The notes: generated by a model not told the origin, from the sequence alone. A stretch of DNA of 64,000 nt from Trebonia sp963774945 (GCA_963774945.1 CAVZHA010000015.1:434001-498000); one strand, 5' to 3'. Positions 23,715-33,268 are shown, numbered from the stretch's first letter. Numbers and translations: made by a program.

Positions 23715-24868
23715 GTGGTGATCTCGTTGGTGCTGAACTCGCCGACCGACACGGTCTTCTCGTGGAAGTGAGGCGCGGCTTGCAGGAGGCCGTCTCTGGT
23801 GCGGAAGGGGTCGTCGGGGGGCAGCGGCAGCGTCACCGTCTGCCCGGTGATCGCGGCCTGGTAAATCGCGGTGATGATCTCGATCGTGGTGCGGCCGTCG
23901 CGGCCGTCGACCAGCACGCGACGGGATCCGTCGGTCGTTTCCAGCGCAGACAGCACGTCGTCGATCTGGCCGGTATGGCCCTCGTAAGCGAGCGCCGGGA
24001 GCTTCTCGTAGAACTGGTTGAGCTCGCGCTCGGTTGCCTTATCGTGCTCGGGCTGCGGGAAGCCGTTGGGCTGCTGGGCCTGCGCGTCCACCGCCCACGG
24101 CATCGCGATCTTGGCCCGTTCGGCCTGGAAGACGATCTGCTGGTGCTGTCCGTGGTGCACGACCGAGCTGGTGATCTGGCCGAGCGCACCGTCAGGGAAG
24201 CGCAGGATCGCCAGCGACAGGTCCTCGACCTCGGAGTTGCCGTGGTTGACGTTGCCGATCATCGCCTGGATCGCCACCGGGGTTCCGACCATCCACTGCA
24301 GCGCGTCGATGTGGTGGACGGCGTGGTTGAGCGTGCACCCGCCGCCCTCGCTGTGCCAGGTGCCGCGCCACCAGAGGTCGTAGTAGCTGGGGCCGCGCCA
24401 CCAGTGCGAGTCGACCTGGGCGTGCAGCACCCGGCCGGCCAGGCCCGAGTCGAGCACCTGCTTCAGCCGCATCATCGGGTTGGTGAAGCGGTTCTGCGCG
24501 ACGACCGACAGGACCGCGCCGCCGCGGTCGGCGGCGGCCAGGATCGCGTCGCACTCCGCCAGCGACGGCGCCATCGGCTTCTCGAGCAGCGTGTTCACGC
24601 TCGCGTGGAGCGTCCGGGAGGCGATCTCGGCGTGACTCGAGGGCGGGGTGCAGACCGAGGCGAGGTCGACGTGCGGGCCGTGGAGGACCGCGTCGACGCT
24701 GTCGAACGCGACGGCGTCGGTCAGCCGGTACTCCTCGATGCGCTGCTGCGCTCGGGCCAGGTCGGTGTCGGCGACGGCGACGACGCGGCAGCGATCGGGG
24801 AACGCCCGGTAGCCGTCGAGGTGGAAGGAGGAGATCGCGCCTGCTCCGATGACGGCTACGTCGATCAT
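23711..24868 (-). CDS. Gfo/Idh/MocA family oxidoreductase
   Basis: 385 residues. MIDVAVIGAGAISSFHLDGYRAFPDRCRVVAVADTD is the nucleotide-binding motif; NTLLEKPMAPSLAECDAIL carries the catalytic EKP; WHSEGGGCTLNHAVHHIDALQWMVG contains the substrate-site His pair. First gene of a two-gene operon with the coupled paralogue downstream. Sequence divergence between the two suggests sequential steps on related substrates (inference). No transporter for the substrate is nearby. Confidence 0.92.
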   Translation of the reverse strand: MIDVAVIGAGAISSFHLDGYRAFPDRCRVVAVADTDLARAQQRIEEYRLTDAVAFDSVDAVLHGPHVDLASVCTPPSSHAEIASRTLHASVNTLLEKPMAPSLAECDAILAAADRGGAVLSVVAQNRFTNPMMRLKQVLDSGLAGRVLHAQVDSHWWRGPSYYDLWWRGTWHSEGGGCTLNHAVHHIDALQWMVGTPVAIQAMIGNVNHGNSEVEDLSLAILRFPDGALGQITSSVVHHGQHQQIVFQAERAKIAMPWAVDAQAQQPNGFPQPEHDKATERELNQFYEKLPALAYEGHTGQIDDVLSALETTDGSRRVLVDGRDGRTTIEIITAIYQAAITGQTVTLPLPPDDPFRTRDGLLQAAPHFHEKTVSVGEFSTNEITT

Positions 24869-24930
24869 TCAACAATCCTAGCTCCGGTCATCGATTACCG
24901 TTTCCCGGCGACTCCGTTAGCCTCGTACCC

Positions 24931-25983
24931 ATGGCCGCCACGCGGATTCCCGGCGATCGCACACCCTTCTGGTTGCTTGAGCGCAGGCTGTACCGGAGCC
25001 GACCGGTCGACGTGGCCGCCGCGGTGGCCAAAACCCTGCTGGCCCGTGCGTGGGCCGCCGCCAGCGCGTTCGGCTCGATGATCCTGCTGGCATGGATCGC
25101 GGCGTTCGCCCGCGCGGTGTTCGAGCATGGCTGGAGCGGCTTCCGGACGCTGGGCGGGGACTCCCTGTCGAGCGCCTCGATGCAGGCGGCCCGGCACGAG
25201 GGAGACCTGGTCCCGGTGCTCGCCGTGTGGGGCGCCCTGCTTTTCTTCACCCCTTCCGGGTTCACCATCGCCTTCCGCGGTGCGGCGGTGGCGGCGGCGG
25301 CGCTCGGGGCGCTGGATTTCGCGCCGCCGCGCTTCATCATCACGCCGCGGCTGGCCGGGTTCGCCCGGGGGGTCACGCAGTTCAGCCGCTCCTGGAACGG
25401 GATCTTGCTCCTCATCGCATCGGTGGTCGTCGCCTATCTGCTGTTGCACGGTGCGGTGAGCGTTTTCGGCCGTCTCGATCGTTTCTCGGACCGACGGACG
25501 CGGCGGCCCGCCCGCGCTGGGCGGCCAAAGGCCTGGCGACGCGCCCGCCCGGCGCGGCTGGCGATCTACGGAGGGCTCGCGTGCCGTTTTGCGGTGGCCC
25601 TGGCCGTACTGCTGCTCGCTTGCTGGAGCGGCGCGGTGGTCTGGCTGGCGGCCTCGCACGCTCACGGCGACGCGACCTCCTACGGGCTGCGCGGCGCGCT
25701 CTTGGCCGCCAGCTATCTGCCGATCCTGATCATCGTGGCCGCGGGAGTGACGAGCAGCGCCGGCGCGCAGCACTGGCTGCTCGCGGCGGTGCCCCTGGCG
25801 GCGCTGCTCGGCACCACCGGCAACGTCTGGCGGGTGCCGCGCGACCTGTCTTTTTCTCTCGGGCACGGGGAGCTGGAGCGAATCGCTGCCTGGTGGGGCG
25901 ACGGATCGCTGGCGGCCGCGTTGTTCGTCGGCTTCCCGGCCTGCCTGGCCGGGGTTTACGTGGTCGCCCGGGTCCGCCCCTGA
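24931..25983 (+). CDS. Multi-pass membrane protein, unknown
   Basis: 350 residues with about seven predicted membrane helices (for example around 38-60, 87-105, 110-128, 153-172, 214-235, 250-275, 310-345). No catalytic motif recognised. A basic cytoplasmic loop (DRRTRRPARAGRPKAWRRARPAR) lies in the centre. Divergent from the Gfo/Idh operon and convergent with the caspase-STAND operon. The extended reading of another frame over this segment is an artefact. Confidence 0.65.
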   Translation: MAATRIPGDRTPFWLLERRLYRSRPVDVAAAVAKTLLARAWAAASAFGSMILLAWIAAFARAVFEHGWSGFRTLGGDSLSSASMQAARHEGDLVPVLAVWGALLFFTPSGFTIAFRGAAVAAAALGALDFAPPRFIITPRLAGFARGVTQFSRSWNGILLLIASVVVAYLLLHGAVSVFGRLDRFSDRRTRRPARAGRPKAWRRARPARLAIYGGLACRFAVALAVLLLACWSGAVVWLAASHAHGDATSYGLRGALLAASYLPILIIVAAGVTSSAGAQHWLLAAVPLAALLGTTGNVWRVPRDLSFSLGHGELERIAAWWGDGSLAAALFVGFPACLAGVYVVARVRP

Positions 25984-26005
25984 GAACTGGCGGCGTCACG
26001 CCCGG

Positions 26006-26542
26006 TCAGGTGCTGTCCTCGTCCGGCTCCTTGAAAATCAGGCCCATGACCTCGAGGTACAGCTGCTCTGGGTAGGGCAGGAAGTTCACGTTCCTGATCC
26101 CGTAGCGCGCGTCGGCGCCGTCGAGGACGAACTGCCCGTACCCGAGCAGCCTGCCCATGAACGAACGCCGGAGCCCGAGCTGGACCGCCTTGATCAGCGG
26201 GACGGTCTGAATGTCGCGCGTCACGAACCCGGTGATGAGCAGCAGCCGCTGGCTGGTCACGACGAAGAGCGCGACCCGGTAGCGAGCAATCGACAGCAGC
26301 CAGTACAGCAGGGCGAGTCCCCAGAAGGACCAGACAATCGCGAGGGCGTCAGCGCCGAGGTTCAGGAAGCTGAGCACCGCCGCCGCGATCAGGCCGCCAA
26401 ACGCCGCCAGGCTGGGGACGAAGAGCACGGCGGCGTGGTACCGGACCGTGACCACCCGCCGCTCATGCGGCAGCAAGACCCTCGCGACGATGGGGGGAAG
26501 CCCGTCGGCGGGAGAGGCTCGCAATCCTCGGGTCATCGACAT
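26006..26542 (-). CDS. Membrane protein with bacterial PH-type domain, third gene of the caspase-STAND operon
   Basis: 178 residues. Two membrane helices at about 41-62 and 66-86 (VLFVPSLAAFGGLIAAAVLSF, LAIVWSFWGLALLYWLLSI) are followed by a YdbT-like PH segment: YRVALFVVTSQRLLLITGFVTRDIQTVPLIKAVQLGLRRSFMGRLLGYGQFVLDGAD. The start lies four bases after the stop of the WD40/caspase gene, so it is almost certainly cotranscribed. It could be the membrane partner or effector of that system; this is inference. The C-terminus is acidic. Confidence 0.8.
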   Translation of the reverse strand: MSMTRGLRASPADGLPPIVARVLLPHERRVVTVRYHAAVLFVPSLAAFGGLIAAAVLSFLNLGADALAIVWSFWGLALLYWLLSIARYRVALFVVTSQRLLLITGFVTRDIQTVPLIKAVQLGLRRSFMGRLLGYGQFVLDGADARYGIRNVNFLPYPEQLYLEVMGLIFKEPDEDST

Positions 26543-26546
26543 GGCA

Positions 26547-29500
26547 TCAGCTCACACGAGGGGCGAAGTAAGCGGCCTGATCCATGATCAAGCTGGCGTC
26601 AAGCCGGATCGCGGTGAGGCCGTTGGGGGTGGCGAGCACGACAGTATCGTGCTCGGTGGCGTCGAGGTCGGTGACCGGGACGTCGGCTTTGACCTCGCAC
26701 AGGGGCAGTGTTCCGGAGGCAGGCGGGAATCTCTCCGCGTCCCAGACCCGCACAATGCCGTCGGTGGCGGTGATGATGACGAGCAGGCCGCTGGTCAGCG
26801 TGGCGCTCGTGACGGCGTCGGCCGCGATTGCTCCGGTTCGACGCAGGTGTCGCATCGTCTCGGATGCCTCCAGGGCTCGTACCATCCTATCGAGAGTCGC
26901 CACGAGTACCAGGACTTTGCCGTCTGGCAGCCGCACTGTTCTGATCGCCTGCGCATGGCCTGACGACGGGTACGCCAAGAAGGCGGGGAGCTTCACGACA
27001 CGGAACCGTCGATGCCACCGGCGGCTGAGGTCCCATGCGTTGACGCGGTTGTCGAATCCACCGGTCAGCACGACTGACCCGGTTCGAGCTCCCGGTGCGT
27101 GGGCAACGCACGAAGTCCACCCTCGGTGCGCGCCGAGGACCCTGCGCATCCGCCCGGTGCCGAGATCCCAGACGACCGCCTTTCGCCTATGCCCGGTCGT
27201 CACGATGACATCGCTGCCGTCAGGCAGGCAAACGCCTGCCATGTCATTGGGCCACCATTGCCGGTCGCCCCTCCAGTGCGCCACGGCTCCGTGTGGCAGT
27301 CGCATGATCCGCATCACGTTGAAGTCCGCGAAGACGCCAACCGGCTCGCTTTCCAGCCGGGCGACGGCGATGGCGGTCGAAGCGCCATGATCCGAGACGT
27401 CGCGGATAAGGCCCCCCGTTCGCAGATCCCAGACCGAGACACCGCCGTTCGCATCGCTCGCTACCCCGACGGAGGCTCCGCCGGGTAGCTCGGCGCAGAC
27501 AATGCGGCTCACCGCCAGCGCCTCGCGGTCGGCCACCGCCTCAGCACCGTCAGCCGCCTGCCGGGTCTTGCCCGACTGGATCTCCCACCGGCGGATGGTA
27601 CCGTCGCGGCTGGCGGTCACGACGACGTAACCATCGGCGTCGGGGAGGAAGTCGTAACTCGTGACTGCCCCGGTGTGCCCAGCCAGGGTGACGGACTGTC
27701 CCCGTCCGGGGCCGATGAGGAACTTCACCCGCAGGAAGCGTCCGGTTGGCGTCGCCTCGAGCCGATCCGATTCGCCACTGGCAGCCCGCGTCGTACGCGG
27801 GTTGCCCAGTGGCCGCAGGCCCGATCCCCGCAGATCCGGATCCTCCTTCGCCAGGCGCAGCGGAACGGTGACGTGCTCGCCATCGGCCAGCCGCACCGGC
27901 GCGCTCGGCTGCGACGCTGGCCAGGTGCCCAGGGGGCGGCTGGCGGCCAGATCCCAGACGACGGCGGAACGCCCCGAGTACTGCACGGCGACGACGGGGT
28001 CACCGCCCGGGGAGGCGTAGAAGCGAACCTGCGGCGCCACGCCGAGCGCTTCCCGCAGGGAGCCGAGCAGCAAGCGTCGGGCGTGTCCGCGATCGACCGG
28101 GAGCTCGCGCATTTCCTGAACGTCGAAGACCCAGTGCTCGCAGACGCCGGTCCGGGCCACCAGGACGACTCGTCCGCTCGTGGTCTCCAGGTACCCGGTC
28201 TCGGCCGCGTTGGCCGGCGGGCGCAGGTCGGCGACCTGCCGCCCCGACGGTAGCTCCCAGACCGACGCCCCCCTTCCCCGCACGCCCACAACCGCGAAAT
28301 GCCGCTCGCCCGGAACCGTCAGGCACTCCAGCGTGAGGTCGAGGGGCAGCAGGAAGGCCAGCCGACGCCGCCACGCCGGGATGACCGAGACCGTGCGCAG
28401 CAGGGTCGCCCTCACCAGATCCCAGAGGTGCAGCAGGCCGTCCGACGACAGGACGGCGATGATCACTTGGTGATCGGCCAGTCGTACTGCCCTCGCCGCG
28501 ACGAGCGGGGCGGCGCCGACCGGATAGACTCCGCTCGGCTCGGCCGTGGCGAGATCCCAGGTGCGGAGGTTCGCGTCCTCGCCGATGCTGACGACGACGT
28601 GCTTGCCCTCGAGCGTGTTCACGATCAGAACGCCGCTGAGGGCGTCGAGATGCCCGCCGAGGACACGGTGCGGGTATTCCGGAGGCCAGTGGGTCCACGG
28701 GATCGACCACCGACGCCGCGGGAAGCGCGCGTCGACCTGGGCGGCCAGTTCGGGAGCGCGGGCGATCCGCGCCGCGAACTCCAGGTAGGAGGCGCGCTGC
28801 TCCTCCGGCTGACCTCTGAACTGGTGGACCGCCCGCTGGTAGGCAACGCCGGCGCGCAATGCCGCCGGGGAACGCGCGGCGGGCAGCGCCGCCAGCAGGC
28901 CCGCGGGGATCGCGTTGATCAGGAAACCGGGATCACCGACGAGGTCGTCGAGCTGTCCGGCTTCCGCCCGCTGCGCGTGAGTGGCCAGGTGGGCACGCGC
29001 GTACGGGTGAGCTCGGCCCCAGTCCAGGCCGCGCGCCGCGGCCGGGACCTGGCTGATGAGGAAGGCCGTGAACGCACCGTGCACGGCCGTCTCGTCACGA
29101 CCCTGCCGCAGGTACTCGGCCAGCGCGGCGTGGTACAGCCGGTAGACGGACCGGTCGGACTCCATCGCCTCCACGACGTACGAACCGGCCTGCCTCCGCA
29201 GCCAGATGAGGTCCTCGTCCGTGTAGGAGCGCCCGCTGAGCGTGGACGCCAGGGCGGCCCAGACGCTTTCCCAGGGCAGGCCGGCGCCGGCCGCGAAGGC
29301 GAGCGGACGCAGCAGGTCGCGGGCGCGCTCGGCGGCCGCGCCGAGGCGCGTCTCGAGATCGGCGTGCATCGCGTCGGCGGCCGTCCCGGGCAGGCTCGCC
29401 CGCCACCCGGAGTCGGCCGGGTCGGGCAGCTGCGGCTGGCTGAGCAGCGTGCGAGTCACGATCAGGGCCACCAGGAAGGAGTGCCCGGCCGCGTCGGCCA

Positions 29501-30965
29501 CGGCCCGCGCGATCTCGGCGGTCAGGTCCGGCCCGGCGGCGGCGTAGAGGGCGCCGCCGGACTCGAGCCCACGCAGCACGTACTGGTAGATCGAGTCCGG
29601 GTCGGCGTAGCGCTCACTGTCCAGGTTGACGACGGAGCCGGAACCGGTCAGGCCGAGCGAGCCCACCAGATGCGGGCGGGTGCCGACGAGCAGCCGGAGT
29701 CCGGCTGCGGGGCCGGCCTCCGCCAACGGGCGGAGCACGCCCGCGACGAGGTCGGCCGGATCGAGCGCCTCGTCCACGGCGTCGATCGCCACCGTGAGCC
29801 GCCGCCCGCCCATCGCCCGGAGCAGATCGGCCGGGGTGTCGGCGGCGACCCCGGCCTGCGCGCTCAGCGCCGCGAGGACCTGGGCGCTGGTCAGCCCGCG
29901 GGCGTGCACGCCGGTGGCGATGCTCGCCTCGGGCGGTCTGGTGTCGGGGCTAAGGCCTTCGGTCGGCACCGTTCGCCGGTAGTCGGGATCGCTCAGCACC
30001 ACCAGGCGGCCGATGACGGCCGACTTTCCCGATCCCGGTCCCCCGGTCACGACGCGGGCGCTGCGGTCATCGGCGTCGTTCAGCCACTGCACGAGGTCCC
30101 GCAGCGCCGCGTCGCGGCCGACGAACCGCCAGCCCGCCTCAGTGGGGACGTCCACCCCGCGGGCCCGGGGCAGGAAATGCCCGCGCAGGTCCGCCAGCCG
30201 CAATTCGCGCTGCTCGATGCGGAGCTGGGTGAGCAGGTCTAGTCCCCGCAACTGCGGGTTGTGCCGCCGGTTGGGGAAGAACGGCAGCTGATCGGTCTTC
30301 CCGAACAGCACGCTCTGTGAGACCGTCTGCCAGCCCGGACGGGACCGATCCGCGTCGATAACGCTCGTGATCGCGCCCAGCGCCAGGAACGGGGGCTCGT
30401 AGCCAACGACGGCGGGCTGCTTGACGGCGCTGGCGAACAACCGGGCGAAGTCGCCCGCCACGATCTGCTCGCGCGGGTAGGCCGCCGTCAGCAGGGCGAG
30501 CGTCTTGCCATCGCCTTCGGCCAGCGAGGAGACCGAAGCCCGCAGCGCCTCGGCGCCGCCCTGGCCGGCAAAGCAGGTGTCGATGATGATCAGGGCATTC
30601 CGCAGCGGGGTCCGAGTGAGCATGAGCTCGGCCAGATGCCCCGTTTCCAGCGTGCCCGAGATGGCGTCCACCGTGTCGCCGGTCCAGAGCCGGTGCTTCT
30701 CGTTCACCTCGTCCGCGTGCCCGGTGTAATAGAGCACGACCACGTCATCCGGATCGCGCTCGAGGCAGAATTCCCGAATTTCCTTACGGATCTGCTCGGT
30801 CGGCGGATCGATGTCCAGGGTGGTGACCCGCTGGTATCCGAAGTCGCCGCACAGGGTCTCGGCGACGAGGTTGACGGAGTCCACAATTTGCGGCCCGCTA
30901 TTCACCAGGCCGGTGGTGATGCCGATGGCGATCAAGTAGCGTCGCCGCGATCGGTCATTGTCCAT
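26547..30965 (-). CDS. Caspase-like peptidase / STAND NTPase / WD40-repeat protein
   Basis: 1,472 residues, intact. Residues 1-215: caspase-like (C14) domain with VVVLYYTGHADE (catalytic His83) and LIIIDTCFAGQGG (catalytic Cys131). Residues about 278-480: P-loop NTPase of the STAND/NACHT type, Walker A GGPGSGKS at 308-315 and Walker B TVAIDAVDEA near 391-400, followed by a helical region. Residues about 768-1465: WD40 propeller repeats, for example YPHRVLGGHLDALSG, EDANLRTWDL, ASRDGTIRRWEI and GGFDNRVNAWDL. Such proteins act as sensors that oligomerise and activate a protease, often in programmed cell death or anti-phage immunity; that role is inferred. Its start overlaps the hydrolase gene and a membrane protein follows after four bases. 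Confidence 0.93.
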   Translation of the reverse strand: MDNDRSRRRYLIAIGITTGLVNSGPQIVDSVNLVAETLCGDFGYQRVTTLDIDPPTEQIRKEIREFCLERDPDDVVVLYYTGHADEVNEKHRLWTGDTVDAISGTLETGHLAELMLTRTPLRNALIIIDTCFAGQGGAEALRASVSSLAEGDGKTLALLTAAYPREQIVAGDFARLFASAVKQPAVVGYEPPFLALGAITSVIDADRSRPGWQTVSQSVLFGKTDQLPFFPNRRHNPQLRGLDLLTQLRIEQRELRLADLRGHFLPRARGVDVPTEAGWRFVGRDAALRDLVQWLNDADDRSARVVTGGPGSGKSAVIGRLVVLSDPDYRRTVPTEGLSPDTRPPEASIATGVHARGLTSAQVLAALSAQAGVAADTPADLLRAMGGRRLTVAIDAVDEALDPADLVAGVLRPLAEAGPAAGLRLLVGTRPHLVGSLGLTGSGSVVNLDSERYADPDSIYQYVLRGLESGGALYAAAGPDLTAEIARAVADAAGHSFLVALIVTRTLLSQPQLPDPADSGWRASLPGTAADAMHADLETRLGAAAERARDLLRPLAFAAGAGLPWESVWAALASTLSGRSYTDEDLIWLRRQAGSYVVEAMESDRSVYRLYHAALAEYLRQGRDETAVHGAFTAFLISQVPAAARGLDWGRAHPYARAHLATHAQRAEAGQLDDLVGDPGFLINAIPAGLLAALPAARSPAALRAGVAYQRAVHQFRGQPEEQRASYLEFAARIARAPELAAQVDARFPRRRWSIPWTHWPPEYPHRVLGGHLDALSGVLIVNTLEGKHVVVSIGEDANLRTWDLATAEPSGVYPVGAAPLVAARAVRLADHQVIIAVLSSDGLLHLWDLVRATLLRTVSVIPAWRRRLAFLLPLDLTLECLTVPGERHFAVVGVRGRGASVWELPSGRQVADLRPPANAAETGYLETTSGRVVLVARTGVCEHWVFDVQEMRELPVDRGHARRLLLGSLREALGVAPQVRFYASPGGDPVVAVQYSGRSAVVWDLAASRPLGTWPASQPSAPVRLADGEHVTVPLRLAKEDPDLRGSGLRPLGNPRTTRAASGESDRLEATPTGRFLRVKFLIGPGRGQSVTLAGHTGAVTSYDFLPDADGYVVVTASRDGTIRRWEIQSGKTRQAADGAEAVADREALAVSRIVCAELPGGASVGVASDANGGVSVWDLRTGGLIRDVSDHGASTAIAVARLESEPVGVFADFNVMRIMRLPHGAVAHWRGDRQWWPNDMAGVCLPDGSDVIVTTGHRRKAVVWDLGTGRMRRVLGAHRGWTSCVAHAPGARTGSVVLTGGFDNRVNAWDLSRRWHRRFRVVKLPAFLAYPSSGHAQAIRTVRLPDGKVLVLVATLDRMVRALEASETMRHLRRTGAIAADAVTSATLTSGLLVIITATDGIVRVWDAERFPPASGTLPLCEVKADVPVTDLDATEHDTVVLATPNGLTAIRLDASLIMDQAAYFAPRVS

Positions 30966-31817
30966 TCAGCCCTGCCGCGATCGCGCCGCCGGTCTGCTCT
31001 TCCGTTAGGTACGGGGCCATGTCGTGGGCGTGCACGCCGTTATGCACGCGGACCTGCCGGAGATCGCGGCCGAAGAGCGGCCGGAGATCCTCCACCAGGG
31101 CAACCACATCTCCGGCGTCGGCCAGGTTGGTCCACGCCCGGACCCGGGCGGGCCAGTGCCCCCGGGGATCCCGGCCGGCGGCCGGGGGGCGGGCTGAAGC
31201 CGGTCAAAAACCAGGTTCGGCAACCCCAGCGGGGAGCCAAGCGTGACGAGCGACAGGGAGAGGGGTGCACCCACCGAGCACAGCACCTCGTACGCGACCA
31301 CCGTCCCGAGCGAGTGCGCGACGACCACCCGGGTGTCATCCGATAGCTGGCCGGCGACGGCCTGGCGGACGCTCGTCCTCAGGGCGGCGTCGGTGAAGTA
31401 GCGGCGGACCTGCTTGAGGTCGCCGATCAGGAGCCGGTCCGCCACCCCGGCGAAATATCGCGACCTGCTCAGCGCCGCGAGTGCCCGCGAAGCCCACACC
31501 GGACTGCGGCCGAGCACTTCCTCGCCCGGCGGCACGACGCGCGGGTCGACCGACGCGGCGCGCTGCCAGAGCGCCAACAGCAGCTCCGACTCGTAGCCGT
31601 CGGCCACGCTTTCCGCATCGAAGTACGGGGCCGGTGACAGCACCTCCGCCTGCGGGCGGAAGAACTCACCGTAGCTGGCGAAGACCACGTCGTCGGGCTT
31701 AATCGTTCGCCCGGCCCGGGCCATTCCTTGCTTGAGCGCGGAAAAGTAGCGATCATGCAGCGTCAGTTCCCCTTCAACCTGCTGCCCGACCCCGTGCACC
31801 ACGACTATCGGCGCCAC
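30955..31817 (-). CDS. Alpha/beta hydrolase, first gene of the caspase-STAND operon, one frameshift as read
   Basis: About 287 residues. VAPIVVVHGVGQQ at the N-terminus (oxyanion region), then TRVVVAHSLGTVVAYEVL with nucleophile Ser169, VTLGSPLGLPNLVFDRL and, in the corrected frame, RVRAWTNLADAGDVVALVEDL and VRVHNGVHAHDMAPYL with the likely catalytic His. A base is missing around 31165-31200; without correction the protein ends in an unrelated tail at 31005. Start GTG 31817 has GGGGGAG five bases upstream. The corrected stop lies 11 bases inside the caspase gene start (ATGGACAATGA), implying coupling. Substrate unknown; lipase or peptidase activity is possible. Confidence 0.8.
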
Positions 31818-32923
31818 AGCCGCTCCCCCGCCGCATTTCCCTGTTTGAAGGCAAATGTACAAGTGTTACGCCCTGCTCGGCAGCTCCTGCTCGGTCCGGC
31901 CCACATTGGCCCGGCCGACGGTTGCGATAAAGGCAGGCGGGCGACAGTCGCCCCGGACCGTTCGGAAAAAGACCTTAAGAATTTCTCGGGCGGGTTGATG
32001 TTCGGGCCGAAGCGGGCGGCCAGAGCGTGCTGCCTGATGACGTCCAGCGACGCCGCGTCCAGCAGGTCGAGGGCGAGGTCGTACTCGCGGGTCAGGCGGG
32101 TGTCGCTCACGGCCGGGTTGTCGGTGCAGAGGGCGACGCGGACGCCGGCCGCCACCAGCGCGGCCAGTTGGTGGCGCGCGCGGTCGCGGGCCGCGCCGGT
32201 CTGGACGTTGCTGGTGATGGCGACCTCGAGGGTCACGCCGGAGGCGGCCAGGTGCGCCAGCAGCCGCGGGTCCTCGGCGCTTCTGACGCCGTGCCCGATG
32301 CGCCGCGGTGCCAGGCTGAGGGCGTCCCAGACGCTCTGCGGGCCGGCCGCCTCGCCCGCGTGGATGGTGACCGCGAGGCCGTCGTCGTGGGCGAGGCGGA
32401 ACGCGGGGGCGAAGAGCGCCGCCGGGTAGCCGGCCTCGTCTCCCGCGAGGTCAGCCCCGACCAGGGCGCTCTGGTGCCGCAGCAGACGGCGGACCTGGGC
32501 CACCGCTGAGTCCGGGCCTTCGTCGCGGACGACGATTCCGATGAGGCCGACCTCGATCGGCAGCCCGACGCCGGCCGCGGCGTCGCTGACCGCGTCGATC
32601 ACGTCGTCGGCGTCCAGCCCGGTCACTCCGGCGATGAACTGGGGCGAGAAACGCAGCTCGAGCGCGGCCAGGCCATCGGCGTAGGCGTCGGTGACGGCCT
32701 CGACCGTGACCCGACGCCAGTCGTCGAGGGTCCGCACCAGGGCGGTCGCGTTCTCGATCTTGGCCAGGTAGGGCAGCAGCCCTTCCTCGCGCTCGGCCGC
32801 GACCAGCGCCGAGCGCCATTGCGCGGGGAGCAGGTCGGTGCCGATCCGGGTCGCCAGCTCGATGCTGGTCTCCGGACGGATGCTGCCTTCAAGGTGACGA
32901 TGCAGGTCGACCAGGGGGATCAT
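31805..32923 (-). CDS. add: Adenosine deaminase family protein
   Basis: Deaminates adenosine or a related amino-purine with a zinc site. DLHRHLEGSIRPE gives the HxH zinc ligands, VTIHAGEAAGPQSVWDAL the His and catalytic Glu, ITSNVQTGAA the SN block and ALCTDNPAVSDT the Asp pair. The family-like part ends at ARFGPNINPPEKF near 31980. The last 50 residues run through repeat box C and through the hydrolase ribosome site, and look unnatural, so the native C-terminus may have been altered by the repeat. Start ATG 32923; GTG 32929 is possible. Overlaps the start of the hydrolase gene by 13 bases. Confidence 0.85.
   Translation of the reverse strand: MIPLVDLHRHLEGSIRPETSIELATRIGTDLLPAQWRSALVAAEREEGLLPYLAKIENATALVRTLDDWRRVTVEAVTDAYADGLAALELRFSPQFIAGVTGLDADDVIDAVSDAAAGVGLPIEVGLIGIVVRDEGPDSAVAQVRRLLRHQSALVGADLAGDEAGYPAALFAPAFRLAHDDGLAVTIHAGEAAGPQSVWDALSLAPRRIGHGVRSAEDPRLLAHLAASGVTLEVAITSNVQTGAARDRARHQLAALVAAGVRVALCTDNPAVSDTRLTREYDLALDLLDAASLDVIRQHALAARFGPNINPPEKFLRSFSERSGATVARLPLSQPSAGPMWAGPSRSCRAGRNTCTFAFKQGNAAGERLWRR
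31944..31965 (+). repeat. Dispersed GGACCGTTCG box, copy C
   Basis: ACAGTCGCCCCGGACCGTTC then GG, inside the apparent 3' end of the adenosine deaminase frame, where it supplies codons for the non-conserved tail. Confidence 0.6.
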
Positions 32924-33058
32924 GAGCACAGCCTTAGAGGCGGGGCACGCGGGGTGCCCGCGGGACAAACGGGGTCCAGAATAACGTCGGCGACGCCGTC
33001 GTCGCGGTCGGCCGGGGTTTCCATGTGCAGGGAGCGTCCAGATGGAGAGGAAGAGAGC

Positions 33059-33268
33059 ATGAAGCTCAGCGCGCGTAATCAGATTCCGGCCCGGGTCACC
33101 GCTATCTCGGCCGGCGAGGCCATCGCCAACGTCGAACTGGACGCCAACGGGGTGCGGATGGTGGCTTCGATCACCCTGGAGGCGGTCAGGCAGCTCGGCC
33201 TGACCGAGGGCAGCAGCGTCATCGCCGTGATCAAGGCCTCGGATGTGATCGTCGCCGTCGACGAATAG
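33059..33268 (+). CDS. Molybdenum-pterin-binding (TOBE/Mop) protein, molbindin
   Basis: 69 residues, a single Mop unit: MKLSARNQIPARVTAISAGE, ANVELDANGVRMVASITLEAV, LGLTEGSSVIAVIKASDVIVA. Molbindins bind molybdate or tungstate as oligomers and buffer it in the cytoplasm. GAGAGGAAG is well placed before ATG 33059. The window's molybdopterin formate dehydrogenase is a potential client, but the two genes are 21 kb apart. Confidence 0.92.
   Translation: MKLSARNQIPARVTAISAGEAIANVELDANGVRMVASITLEAVRQLGLTEGSSVIAVIKASDVIVAVDE

Noticed and set aside
27675..30242. Several + strand frames of 100-650 codons opposite the caspase-STAND-WD40 gene
   Set aside because: Composition is Arg/Gly/Pro-rich without motifs; the minus strand encodes clear domains over the full length. 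They are antisense shadows typical of high GC.
31005..31190. The C-terminus of the operon hydrolase as read to 31005
   Set aside because: The alternative frame gives RVRAWTNLADAGDVVALVEDL and VHNGVHAHDMAPYL, which fit the fold and end in overlap with the next gene, so a lost base is the better explanation.
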